This document shows, piece by piece, positions 8,801 through 19,829 of a stretch of DNA of 64,000 nucleotides (the stretch's first letter is position 1; each line of letters begins with the position of its first letter). The position numbers were made by a program, and so were the translations under genes. Source of the DNA: Ilex aquifolium (Eukaryota; Streptophyta; Magnoliopsida; Aquifoliales; Aquifoliaceae); assembly GCA_951799425.1 (NCBI GenBank), contig OX637402.1, forward strand, positions 1,550,501 through 1,614,500, in the 5' to 3' direction. The notes beneath the pieces are model-generated. The model worked only from the letters and a program-made list of their open reading frames with translations, made no database searches and had not been told where the DNA came from.

Positions 8801-10369
8801 CCTTGAGGGTGAGAGGTTCCTTATAAGGATGCTCATGCCAAAAGAGGACAATATTGTAACACCCCGAATTTTCTTTTATATATTTATAGAGATATATATA
8901 TATAGTAAATAAAAAGTGTAAATATGTAGATATATGTAGTGACATAAGAATAAACCGTAGGAATAAATGCTATGGAGACAATTTGATTGGGAAGTTACGT
9001 GTCGAAGATGTTTAAACTTGGAAAGGGTGATTAGACAAGTTTCTAAAAGTTTGTAGGTCAAAATAATGATTCCATTGAATCCGGAAGGTCGAAAAATATT
9101 GGGAGTGGTAATATGGATGTATTGGAAGTTAGGAAGTGTCTCGGAGTTAAAATACACTTTAGCGAGAATTTGGGTAAAAATGGGTATTGAACACTACTTA
9201 GTGTTTTGGCCATAACTTTTTATCTTTAAGTCCAATTAATCTGAAATTCTTACAGTAGATAGTAGACATCTAGGGATACAAAAGTATGTCTCATGAACAT
9301 TTTCCAATTCGACCTCTAAATGGGTCAAAACTGCATTGGAAGTTGAAACAAAAATCTGGCAGTCAAACCGTACCGGTACGCCGAACTCCAGTAGCTAAAC
9401 CGTACCGGTACGCCCGATAAAGACAGCCCGATCCGACTGCGGGTCTTTCTCCATTTCCTCCACTATAAATACATTTTGTCACCTCCTTAGCCTTCATTAC
9501 ACCTCTCCAAACCCTAGAAAACATAAGAGAGAAAGAGAGAAACACAAGATCAAGAGAAAACAAGAGATTGAAGGGTTGATTTAAGATCAAAGCCCTAATT
9601 TTTCCAAGAACATCAAGGTAGGGGTTTTCTCTCACTCACTTACATTGAGGCTAGGGTATTTATATATGTATGTTTTTGCTATCAATGGTATATATATGCT
9701 GTAGAATCATCATCTCTTAGGCTTTTTGCAAAGATTACATTGTTAGGGTTTAATACCCATTAAATCTCTTTTCTAGCTTTAAAACCCTAGTTTTTGGGAG
9801 AGTGATGTATTTCTTCTTAAATGCTTCTTTATTATGAACTTCGAAAACCATAGTTGTTTGTGTGGGGTAGAAAAATGATGTTATTGTGATCTCATGTATT
9901 TTCCTTGTTGGTTGGGGAATTGTTGCATAATATATCTTGGGGATTTTGGAGAGATGCGTGTAAAATGATATAAATATTGGAACGGTATGCTTGGTTGGGT
10001 TGTTTGTGATGCCTTGAGGGTGAGAGGTTCCTTATAAGGATGCTCATGCCAAGAGAGGAGAGTATGTGATTTCCCTCAAGAGGTTCCTTATAAGGATGCT
10101 TGAGTTTGTGATGCCTTGAGGGTGAGAGGTTCCTTATAAGGATGTTCATGCCAAGAGAGGAGAGTATGTGATTTTCCTTAAGAGGTTCCTTATAAGGATG
10201 CTTAAGAAACTAAGCCTTGAGGGTGAGAGGTTCCTTATAAGGATGCTCATGCCAAAAGAGGATAGTATGTAATTTTCCTCAAGAGGTTCCTTATAAGGAT
10301 GCTTGAGTAACCAAGCCTTGAGGGTGAGAGGTTCCTTATAAGGATGCTCATGCCAAAAGAGGACAATAT
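5805..10369 (+). repeat. Three-unit higher-order block, copy B
   Basis: Copy of units 1-3. A few private changes postdate the duplication: CACAAAATC (6506) against CACAAGATC in unit 1; GACAAAGACAGC (7892) and one extra AT in unit 5; AAAAATGGGT (9176) where unit 3 has AAAAATAGGT. The next unit (7, 10370-11884) also has the 8-bp leader deletion but lacks other unit 6 markers such as TTGATTTAAG. Confidence 0.85.
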
Positions 10370-13300
10370 TGTAACACCCCGAATTTTCTTTTATATATTT
10401 ATAGAGATATATATATATAGTAAATAAAAAGTGTAAATATGTAGATATATGTAGTGACATAAGAATAAACCCTAGGAATAAATGCTATGGAGACAATTTG
10501 ATTGGGAAGTTACGTGTCGAAGATGTTTAAACTTGGAAAGGGTGATTAGACAAGTTTCTAAAAGTTTGTAGGTCAAAATAATGATTCCATTGAATCCGGA
10601 AGGTCGAAAAATATTGGGAGTGGTAATATGGATGTATTGGAAGTTAGGAAGTGTCTCGGAGTTAAAATACACTTTAGCGAGAATTTGGGTAAAAATGGGT
10701 ATTGAACACTACTTAGTGTTTTGGCCATAACTTTTTATCTTTAAGTCCAATTAATCTGAAATTCTTACAGTAGATAGTAGACATCTAGGGATACAAAAGT
10801 ATGTCTCATGAACATTTTCCAATTCGACCTCTAAATGGGTCAAAACTGCATTGGAAGTTGAAACAAAAATCTGGCAGTCAAACCGTACCGGTACGCCGAA
10901 CTCCAGTAGCTAAACCGTACCGGTACGCCCGATAAAGACAGCCCGATCCGACTGCGGGTCTTTCTCCATTTCCTCCACTATAAATACATTTTGTCACCTC
11001 CTTAGCCTTCATTACACCTCTCCAAACCCTAGAAAACATAAGAGAGAAAGAGAGAAACACAAGATCAAGAGAAAACAAGAGATTGAAGGGTTGATTCAAG
11101 ATCAAAGCCCTAATTTTTCCAAGAACATCAAGGTAGGGGTTTTCTCTCACTCACTTACATTGAGGCTAGGGTATTTATATATGTATGTTTTTGCTATCAA
11201 TGGTATATATATGCTGTAGAATCATCATCTCTTAGGCTTTTTGCAAAGATTACATTGTTAGGGTTTAATACCCATTAAATCTCTTTTCTAGCTTTAAAAC
11301 CCTAGTTTTTGGGAGAGTGATGTATTTCTTCTTAAATGCTTCTTTATTATGAACTTCGAAAACCATAGTTGTTTGTGTGGGGTAGAAAAATGATGTTATT
11401 GTGATCTCATGTATTTTTCTTGTTGGTTGGGGAATTGTTGCATAATATATCTTGGGGATTTTGGAGAGATGCGTGTAAAATGATATAAATATTGGAACGG
11501 TATGCTTGGTTGGGTTGTTTGTGATGCCTTGAGGGTGAGAGGTTCCTTATAAGGATGCTCATGCCAAGAGAGGAGAGTATGTGATTTCCCTCAAGAGGTT
11601 CCTTATAAGGATGCTTGAGTTTGTGATGCCTTGAGGGTGAGAGGTTCCTTATAAGGATGTTCATGCCAAGAGAGGAGAGTATGTGATTTTCCTTAAGAGG
11701 TTCCTTATAAGGATGCTTAAGAAACTAAGCCTTGAGGGTGAGAGGTTCCTTATAAGGATGCTCATGCCAAAAGAGGATAGTATGTAATTTTCCTCAAGAG
11801 GTTCCTTATAAGGATGCTTGAGTAACCAAGCCTTGAGGGTGAGAGGTTCCTTATAAGGATGCTCATGCCAAAAGAGGACAATATTGTAACACCCCGAATT
11901 TTCTTTTATATATTTATAGAGATATATATATATAGTAAATAAAAAGTGTAAATATGTAGATATATGTAGTGACATAAGAATAAACCCTAGGAATAAATGC
12001 TATGGAGACAATTTGATTGGGAAGTTACGTGTCGAAGATGTTTAAACTTGGAAAGGGTGATTAGACAAGTTTCTAAAAGTTTGTAGGTCAAAATAATGAT
12101 TCCATTGAATCCGGAAGGTCGAAAAATATTGGGAGTGGTAATATGGATGTATTGGAAGTTAGGAAGTGTCTCGGAGTTAAAATACACTTTAGCGAGAATT
12201 TGGGTAAAAATGGGTATTGAACACTACTTAGTGTTTTGGCCATAACTTTTTATCTTTATGTCCAATTAATCTGAAATTTTTACAGTAGATAGTAGACATC
12301 TAGGGATACAAAAGTATGTCTCATGAACATTTTCCAATTCGACCTCTAAATGGATCAAAACTGCATTGGAAGTTGAAACAAAAATCTGGCAGTCAAACCG
12401 TACCGGTACGCCGAACTCCAGTAGCTAAACCGTACCGGTACGCCCGATAAAGACAGCCCGATCCGACTGCGGGTCTTTCTCCATTTCCTCCACTATAAAT
12501 ACATTTTGTCACCTCCTTAGCCTTCATTACACCTCTCCAAACCCTTGAAAACATAAGAGAGGAAGAGAGAAAGAGAGAAACACAAGATCAAAAGAAAACA
12601 AGAGATTGAAGGGTTGATTCAAGATCAAAGCCCTAATTTTTCCAAGAACATCAAGGTAGGGGTTTTCTCTCACTCACTTACATTGAGGCTAGGGTATTTA
12701 TATATGTATGTTTTTGCTATCAATGGTATATATATGCTGTAGAATCATCATCTCTTAGGCTTTTTGCAAAGATTACATTGTTAGGGTTTAATACCCATTA
12801 AATCTCTTTTCTAGCTTTAAAACCCTAGTTTTTGGGAGAGTGATGTATTTCTTCTTAAATGCTTCTTTATTATGAACTTCGAAAACCATAGTTGTTTGTG
12901 TGGGGTAGAAAAATGATGTTATTGTGATCTCATGTATTTTCCTTGTTGGTTGGGGAATTGTTGCATAATATATCTTGGGGATTTTGGAGAGATGCGTGTA
13001 AAATGATATAAATATTGGAACGGTATGCTTGGTTGGGTTGTTTGTGATGCCTTGAGGGTGAGAGGTTCCTTATAAGGATGCTCATGCCAAGAGAGGAGAG
13101 TATGTGATTTCCCTCAAGAGGTTCCTTATAAGGATGCTTGAGTTTGTGATGCCTTGAGGGTGAGAGGTTCCTTATAAGGATGTTCATGCCAAGAGAGGAG
13201 AGTATGTGATTTTCCTTAAGAGGTTCCTTATAAGGATGCTTAAGAAACTAAGCCTTGAGGGTGAGAGGTTCCTTATAAGGATGCTCATGCCAAAAGAGGA

Positions 13301-16300
13301 TAGTATGTAATTTTCCTCAAGAGGTTCCTTATAAGGATGCTTGAGTAACCAAGCCTTGAGGGTGAGAGGTTCCTTATAAGGATGCTCATGCCAAAAGAGG
13401 ACAATATTGTAACACCCCGAATTTTCTTTTATATATTTATAGAGATATATATATATAGTAAATAAAAAGTGTAAATATGTAGATATATGTAGTGACATAA
13501 GAATAAACCCTAGGAATAAATGCTATGGAGACAATTTGATTGGGAAGTTACGTGTCGAAGATGTTTAAACTTGGAAAGGGTGATTAGACAAGTTTCTAAA
13601 AGTTTGTAGGTCAAAATAATGATTCCATTGAATCCGGAAGGTCGAAAAATATTGGGAGTGGTAATATGGATGTATTGGAAGTTAGGAAGTGTCTCGGAGT
13701 TAAAATACACTTTAGCGAGAATTTGGGTAAAAATGGGTATTGAACACTACTTAGTGTTTTGGCCATAACTTTTTATCTTTAAGTCCAATTAATCTGAAAT
13801 TCTTACAGTAGATAGTAGACATCTAGGGATACAAAAGTATGTCTCATGAACATTTTCCAATTCGACCTCTAAATGGGTCAAAACTGCATTGGAAGTTGAA
13901 ACAAAAATCTGGCAGTCAAACCGTACCGGTACGCCGAACTCCAGTAGCTAAACCGTACCGGTACGCCCGATAAAGCCAGCCCGATCCGACTGCGGGTCTT
14001 TCTCCATTTCCTCCACTATAAATACATTTTGTCACCTCCTTAGCCTTCATTACACCTCTCCAAACCCTAGAAAACATAAGAGAGGAAGAGAGAAAGAGAG
14101 AAACACAAGATCAAGAGAAAACAAGAGATTGAAGGGTTGATTCAAGATCAAAGCCCTAATTTTTCCAAGAACATCAAGGTAGTGGTTTTCTCTCACTCAC
14201 TTACATTGAGGCTAGGGTATTTATATATGTATGTTTTTGCTATCAATGGTATATATATGCTGTAGAATCATCATCTCTTAGGCTTTTTGCAAAGATTACA
14301 TTGTTAGGGTTTAATACCCATTAAATCTCTTTTCTAGCTTTAAAACCCTAGTTTTTGGGAGAGTGATGTATTTCTTCTTAAATGCTTCTTTATTATGAAC
14401 TTCGAAAACCATAGTTGTTTGTGTGGGGTAGAAAAATGATGTTATTGTGATCTCATGTATTTTCCTTGTTGGTTGGGGAATTGTTGCATAATATATCTTG
14501 GGGATTTTGGAGAGATGCGTGTAAAATGATATAAATATTGGAACGGTATGCTTGGTTGGGTTGTTTGTGATGCCTTGAGGGTGAGAGGTTCCTTATAAGG
14601 ATGCTCATGCCAAGAGAGGAGAGTATGTGATTTCCCTCAAGAGGTTCCTTATAAGGATGCTTGAGTTTGTGATGCCTTGAGGGTGAGAGGTTCCTTATAA
14701 GGATGTTCATGCCAAGAGAGGAGAGTATGTGATTTTCCTTAAGAGGTTCCTTATAAGGATGCTTAAGAAACTAAGCCTTGAGGGTGAGAGGTTCCTTATA
14801 AGGATGCTCATGCCAAAAGAGGATAGTATGTAATTTTCCTCAAGAGGTTCCTTATAAGGATGCTTGAGTAACCAAGCCTTGAGGGTGAGAGGTTCCTTAT
14901 AAGGATGCTCATGCCAAAAGAGGACAATATTGTAACACCCCGAATTTTCTTTTATATATTTATAGAGATATATATATATAGTAAATAAAAAGTGTAAATA
15001 TGTAGATATATGTAGTGACATAAGAATAAACCCTAGGAATAAATGCTATGGAGACAATTTGATTGGGAAGTTACGTGTCGAAGATGTTTAAACTTGGAAA
15101 GGGTGATTAGACAAGTTTCTAAAAGTTTGTAGGTCAAAATAATGATTCCATTGAATCCGGAAGGTCGAAAAATATTGGGAGTGGTAATATGGATGTATTG
15201 GAAGTTAGGAAGTGTCTCGGAGTTAAAATACACTTTAGCGAGAATTTGGGTAAAAATGGGTATTGAACACTACTTAGTGTTTTGGCCATAACTTTTTATC
15301 TTTAAGTCCAATTAATCTGAAATTTTTACAGTAGATAGTAGACATCTAGGGATACAAAAGTATGTCTCATGAACATTTTCCAATTCGACCTCTAAATGGG
15401 TCAAAACTGCATTGGAAGTTGAAACAAAAATCTGGCAGTCAAACCGTACCGGTACGCCGAACTCCAGTAGCTAAACCGTACCGGTACGCCCGATAAAGCC
15501 AGCCCGATCCGACTGCGGGTCTTTCTCCATTTCCTCCACTATAAATACATTTTGTCACCTCCTTAGCCTTCATTACACCTCTCCAAACCCTAGAAAACAT
15601 AAGAGAGGAAGAGAGAAAGAGAGAAACACAAGATCAAGAGAAAACAAGAGATTGAAGGGTTGATTCAAGATCAAAGCCCTAATTTTTCCAAGAACATCAA
15701 GGTAGGGCTTTTCTCTCACTCACTTACATTGAGGCTAGGGTATTTATATATGTATGTTTTTGCTATCAATGGTATATATATGTTGTAGAATCATCATCTC
15801 TTAGGCTTTTTGCAAAGATTACATTGTTAGGGTTTAATACCCATTAAATCTCTTTTCTAGCTTTAAAACCCTAGTTTTTGGGAGAGTGATGTATTTCTTC
15901 TTAAATGCTTCTTTATTATGAACTTCGAAAACCATAGTTGTTTGTGTGGGGTAGAAAAATGATGTTATTGTGATCTCATGTATTTTCCTTGTTGGTTGGG
16001 GAATTGTTACATAATATATCTTGGGGATTTTGGAGAGATGCGTGTAAAATGATATAAATATTGGAACGGTATGCTTGGTTGGGTTGTTTGTGATGCCTTG
16101 AGGGTGAGAGGTTCCTTATAAGGATGCTCATGCCAAGAGAGGAGAGTATGTGATTTCCCTCAAGAGGTTCCTTATAAGGATGCTTGAGTTTGTGATGCCT
16201 TGAGGGTGAGAGGTTCCTTATAAGGATGTTCATGCCAAGAGAGGAGAGTATGTGATTTTCCTTAAGAGGTTCCTTATAAGGATGCTTAAGAAACTAAGCC

Positions 16301-16453
16301 TTGAGGGTGAGAGGTTCCTTATAAGGATGCTCATGCCAAAAGAGGATAGTATGTAATTTTCCTCAAGAGGTTCCTTATAAGGATGCTTGAGTAACCAAGC
16401 CTTGAGGGTGAGAGGTTCCTTATAAGGATGCTCATGCCAAAAGAGGACAATAT

Positions 16454-16709
16454 TGTAACACCCCGAATTTTCTTTTATATATTTATAGAGATATATATAT
16501 ATATAGTAAATAAAAAGTGTAAATATGTAGATATATGTAGTGACATAAGAATAAACCGTAGGAATAAATGCTATGGAGACAATTTGATTGGGAAGTTACG
16601 TGTCGAAGATGTTTAAACTTGGAAAGGGTGATTAGACAAGTTTCTAAAAGTTTGTAGGTCAAAATAATGATTCCATTGAATCCGGAAGGTCGAAAAACAT
16701 TGGGAGTGG
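16454..16709 (+). repeat. Unit 11, 5' part, split by the retrotransposon
   Basis: The first 256 bp of unit 11 end at the target duplication. The unit resumes at 26777 and ends at 28045; without the insert and with one target copy it is 1525 bp. It carries AAACCGTAGG, AAAAACATTGGG, CGCCCTCTAAATG and GTACTGGTACG, the same variant set as units 16 and 17 at 34132-37181. Confidence 0.93.
16705..16709. other. Target-site duplication AGTGG, left
   Basis: AGTGG directly precedes the element and is repeated at 26772-26776 directly after it. Intact units read GGGAGTGGTAATATGG here with one AGTGG, so this is a clean 5-bp duplication, as made by Ty3/gypsy integrases. Confidence 0.97.
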
Positions 16710-17583
16710 TGATTACGCCCAAAGAATAACACGGTAATTGTAGCACAGCTTTGGGGTGTCGATTCCACAGAGAGACAAATTAAAAGAATAATAGATAGGA
16801 ACAAAGAAACTAAAGAAAAATATTAAATGATTACTGGAGAATAAAGATTAATTTTAAAATGCAAATTAAAGTGAAACAAAGTGACTAACGTAAAAAGTAC
16901 TCAAATTTGACAAACAGTAAAGCGACGGGAATCCCTTGCACAAATCTGGTATTTTAATTATTCTTAATTCATTGAATAACTCAATTAGGAATTCAATTCC
17001 CAAAATTCCCAACCGGAAGGTATAGATTTATAAACCAAGATCAAACCACATGTAACCCTTTTGAAAAATCATTCCCCACTTTGAAAACACGTAAATTATT
17101 ATCACTATTGAGAAAATCCAACGACGACAATATACTCAAGAAGCAATATTGCAGCAAAGAATTAAATCAATATAGATAAATAATTGATCCAAACATAATC
17201 AAAGAACTAATCCATTCAATAGAAAAAGCATGACTGAATCCATAAACAGAATAAATTCTATGACTATTCGGAGAAGAAAATACCAACAATAAATTAAGAA
17301 TGGTAAAACAAAAGAGTCTTTCTAATTAGAAATCAAATACATAAATTAAAAATAAATAAAATACCATCTACTGTGCAAGTTCATCCCCCGCCTTACTTGA
17401 GAATTTAGTTACTCATAAATATAATGGATAACAAAAATCTCCCAGAAAAATAGAACAAACTGACAGTCATCAGACTTTTTCTGGCCTCTATTTCGTCGTC
17501 TGTTTTCTGCCCAGAACCAGCCGCTACACTCCTCTGTTTCTTCCAGCCGCTAGCCACACAAAAGAAGAAGTCCAGCCCTCCTT

Positions 17584-17589
17584 TTTATT
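17584..17589 (-). terminator. Candidate polyadenylation signal AATAAA in 3' LTR
   Basis: The minus strand reads AATAAA (CAATAAAAAGG context), downstream of the candidate TATA box in element sense. The 5' LTR equivalent is 26247-26252. Plant poly(A) signals are loose and other A-rich candidates exist in the LTR. Confidence 0.35.
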
Positions 17590-17737
17590 GAAAGTCAAAC
17601 CCTTAACCTTTATTTTTTCTCCCAGCCGTCCAAAGCCCAAAAGGAAAAGGCCAAAAAGCAAGAATTTCAAAAGCCTCTCCCTTTGTTTTGAGAAAAGCCA
17701 TTTTCATCCCCTCTTAGTTCCAATCTTCTACTTCAGC

Positions 17738-17745
17738 CCTTATAG
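17738..17745 (-). promoter_or_regulatory. Candidate LTR TATA box (3' LTR copy)
   Basis: On the minus strand this reads CTATAAGG in the context GGGCTATAAGGGCTG, about 360 bp into the LTR. The matching copy in the 5' LTR, the one that would drive the element, is at 26401-26408. A polyadenylation signal lies about 150 bp downstream, which would give a short R region. Other AT-rich TATA-like stretches exist in U3, so the assignment is tentative. Confidence 0.35.
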
Positions 17746-18108
17746 CCCAAATCTTGTGTAACTTGAAAAATATCAAGCCCAATAAAAATAATGAGTGTTG
17801 GGCTCATGTGATAGCAGCATCAATTTCAGTCTTTTTACTCCACGGCTGTCATCAAAATAAAAACAAATATAAAAGCCCAATATTAAAGTTCCAAAATATT
17901 AAATGTAAAGGTCAATTGTAAATTATCTCTCACCAACCAATAATGCAATATTTAAGATGTAAAATATTATAAAATCATGCTCAAATATATTTCAATGTGC
18001 ATAGATATTAAATTCAATAATATAAATTATATCTAATTATTTCTATTCACATTTTAACATTTTAATCCAATAATAGGGTATTTAGAATGTACTTTCGCGC
18101 ACTCATCA

Positions 18109-18121
18109 CACCCCCCAACTT
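18109..18121 (-). other. Polypurine tract next to the 3' LTR
   Basis: On the minus strand AAGTTGGGGGGTG directly precedes the LTR start TGATGAG. This is where plus-strand DNA synthesis would start. The AAGTTGGGGGG string also occurs at 19565-19575. Confidence 0.85.
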
Positions 18122-18126
18122 ACTCA

Positions 18127-18143
18127 TTGCTAGTCCCTAGCAA
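18127..18143. other. Hairpin beside the polypurine tract
   Basis: TTGCTAG, loop TCC, CTAGCAA: seven perfect base pairs, six bases inboard of the PPT. It may help present the PPT or act in the RNA; the role is unknown. Confidence 0.6.
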
Positions 18144-18732
18144 TTTTCATGCCAAAACAATGAAAGAAAACATAGAAAATCACACACAAAGACAATCAAG
18201 TCACACTTTCCAGATTCACATATCAAAACAATCTTAGGAATTCAACAACCCCATCACAAGCAATCCACCTGAAGCAATCCACAGAGTGTGTGTGTGTGTT
18301 CCAAACTATATCCATCTTACCAGAAGCCCTGACACATGCAACATCAAGAACATCTCAAGCGAAAGGTTCAGCTCCATAACTCACGGGTATAAAAGTGTTT
18401 CGTGGGGAGATTCTCTCTATGGAGTTGACAATGGGTGTGCACACACTCTCATAGGGAATTAGGCAATTCTGTACAAGCAACAAACAAACATTGATCTTAT
18501 GATAGGAATACTAACAAATGAGACTTCCACCTCGCTTTCCCAAAACCTTACTTAGGATCAGAACGGTCAACACAAAAGGTTGTAACGTGGCTTAGGTTTG
18601 AGGCTATATAAAAAAAATGAAAAGGATTCAAAAACTTCCAAGTACATACAAATGGAATCTTGTTAAATCTCTCAATAAACCACATTTCTCACTTGATGTA
18701 CTCTTCAATCTTTCAAGTCATAGAATAATGTC

Positions 18733-18739
18733 TCTTTTC

Positions 18740-18770
<31 letters not shown>

Positions 18771-18792
18771 CTTTCTTTCTTTTTTTTTTTTT
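18733..18792 (+). repeat. (TTTTC)n / poly-T low-complexity tract
   Basis: Several TTTTC units run into long T runs and CTTT units. A predicted open frame across it is rich in F and S and is an artefact of composition. Confidence 0.9.
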
Positions 18793-18901
18793 GGATCAAA
18801 TTTGGTACATAATAATGTCACCATGGTATTTTTTTCTATTTCTAACCAGCCTCGGTATTTTTTCTTTGAAGCTTACTCACTTGAACACCTTGTAACTCGT
18901 G

Positions 18902-18943
18902 TTCTTTCCTTTTCTTTCTCTTTCTCTTTTTTTTTTTTTTTTT
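18902..18943 (+). repeat. CT/T-rich low-complexity tract
   Basis: A second pyrimidine tract of CTTT and CTCTTT units ending in a run of about 20 T. On the element's own strand both tracts are A/G-rich. Confidence 0.85.
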
Positions 18944-19561
18944 CAAAGAAAATTCCACATCTAGTACACACTTGGAAGTAACAAGGGTAGGAAAAATCAG
19001 TGTATAGGTTATACTCCAATGTGGAGAGGTATGGATAATGTAGGCATATGAAAAGAAAAGGCTACATGTGTTTATTGGCTCAAACTTGGCTACTAGGGGT
19101 CCATGGTGGAAAGGGTTAGCTTGAAAGGCTCAAACGTTGATCCTAAGTTGACCTTCGTCATATCCCATGTATATCCACCATCTTACCACAAACCATGTAA
19201 TGATATTCTCAAAAGAAGTACCCAATTCAACAGATCAATGAACGCTTATCACAATTTGCTGCATTGTAGGCTCTCAATCCTCTCCAAAACTCACATGAAT
19301 ACTTAAGCAAAAGAGTTCTCTAGCTACATGTGTCAAACCACCATCTTACCACAAAGCTTGGATGAGTGCATTAGGAGTTCTGTGAATGCTTCAGCAAAAA
19401 AAATGATTATGGTGGGTTTGAAGAATTCACGAAGATGGCTATGAATGAGAATAAGTACACATGTGAAAAGGGTGCACGTGTGATGTAAAATTAAAAACAT
19501 TTGACACATGCAAATACGCCACAGAGTTCCAACAAACATTTTAAATATTGAATTTGCACCA

Positions 19562-19575
19562 CCACCCCCCAACTT
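19562..19575 (-). other. Internal polypurine-tract-like sequence
   Basis: The minus strand carries AAGTTGGGGGGTGG about 255 bp downstream of the pol stop, sharing AAGTTGGGGGGTG with the true PPT at 18109-18121. It could be a second plus-strand initiation site or a relic of an earlier 3' end. Confidence 0.6.
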
Positions 19576-19580
19576 AAATG

Positions 19581-19600
19581 AAACATTGTCCTCAATGTTT
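19581..19600. other. Hairpin beside the internal PPT-like sequence
   Basis: AAACATTG, loop TCCT, CAATGTTT: eight perfect base pairs, five bases from the internal PPT-like tract. It mirrors the PPT and hairpin arrangement at 18109-18143, although the stem sequences differ. Confidence 0.6.
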
Positions 19601-19737
19601 AAAAATCAAATTTGAATGGAGAATAACTAAAAAGGGTAGAATACACCTGATGAGTGACATGGGTAGTTCGCTAAGCACCAAAGATGGTAACCTGAAATGA
19701 CAAAATGAAACTAACCTGCAAATAAAAACAAAGAAAA

Positions 19738-19813
19738 CAACAGCAACTAAAAGGAAAATAAAATAAAATAAATAAAAGAAAATAAAATAAAACAAAACAA
19801 ATAAATAAAAACA
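19738..19813 (+). repeat. A-rich (AAATA)n low-complexity tract
   Basis: AAATA and AAAACA repeats just downstream of the pol stop in element sense. The small open frames across it are compositional artefacts. Confidence 0.85.
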
Positions 19814-19829
19814 TACCTGCATGGTGTGG

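Larger units (their letters stand above)
1..16709 (+). repeat. Tandem array of ~1.52-kb satellite units, left block
   Basis: Head-to-tail copies of one non-coding unit. I phase units at TGTAACACC. Complete units start at 1242, 2767, 4290, 5805, 7330, 8855, 10370, 11885, 13408 and 14931; unit 11 starts at 16454 and is cut by the retrotransposon at 16709. Unit lengths are 1525, 1523, 1515, 1525, 1525, 1515, 1515, 1523, 1523 and 1523 bp. The 1515-bp units lack 8 bp in the GA-rich leader; 1523 versus 1525 reflects one AT dinucleotide. Neighbouring units differ by scattered single bases only. Short open frames recur in every unit, but their lengths toggle with single SNPs and AT-repeat length, so I call no gene. 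The block starts inside a unit at window position 1. Confidence 0.97.
16710..18108 (-). repeat. 3' LTR (1399 bp)
   Basis: In element sense it runs TGATGAGTGCGCG... to ...GGGCGTAATCA. By eye it matches the 5' LTR base for base except C at 17698 against T at 26361 (+ strand). The same length and one difference mean little time since insertion. The 3' LTR would supply polyadenylation. Confidence 0.96.
18144..19561 (-). other. Non-coding 3' region of the retrotransposon
   Basis: About 1.4 kb between the two PPT-like modules. Open frames on either strand are short (under 100 codons), run through low-complexity tracts and resemble no known family. In some Athila elements this is where an env-like ORF lies; none is visible here. 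It contains two pyrimidine-rich tracts (18733-18792 and 18902-18943). The rest is ordinary AT-rich sequence with no recognised motif. Confidence 0.7.

Noticed and set aside
16710..18108. The LTR and the satellite unit as the same sequence family
   Set aside because: No shared sequence is visible between the 1399-bp LTR and the 1.52-kb unit, so the array did not come from this element's own LTR.
18617..18895. Plus-strand 92-codon frame in the retrotransposon 3' region
   Set aside because: Built on TTTTC and poly-T tracts; composition artefact on the strand opposite to the element.
19333..19572. Minus-strand 79-codon frame, considered as an env-like remnant
   Set aside because: Too short, no signal peptide and transmembrane arrangement I can defend, and it ends in the internal PPT-like tract.
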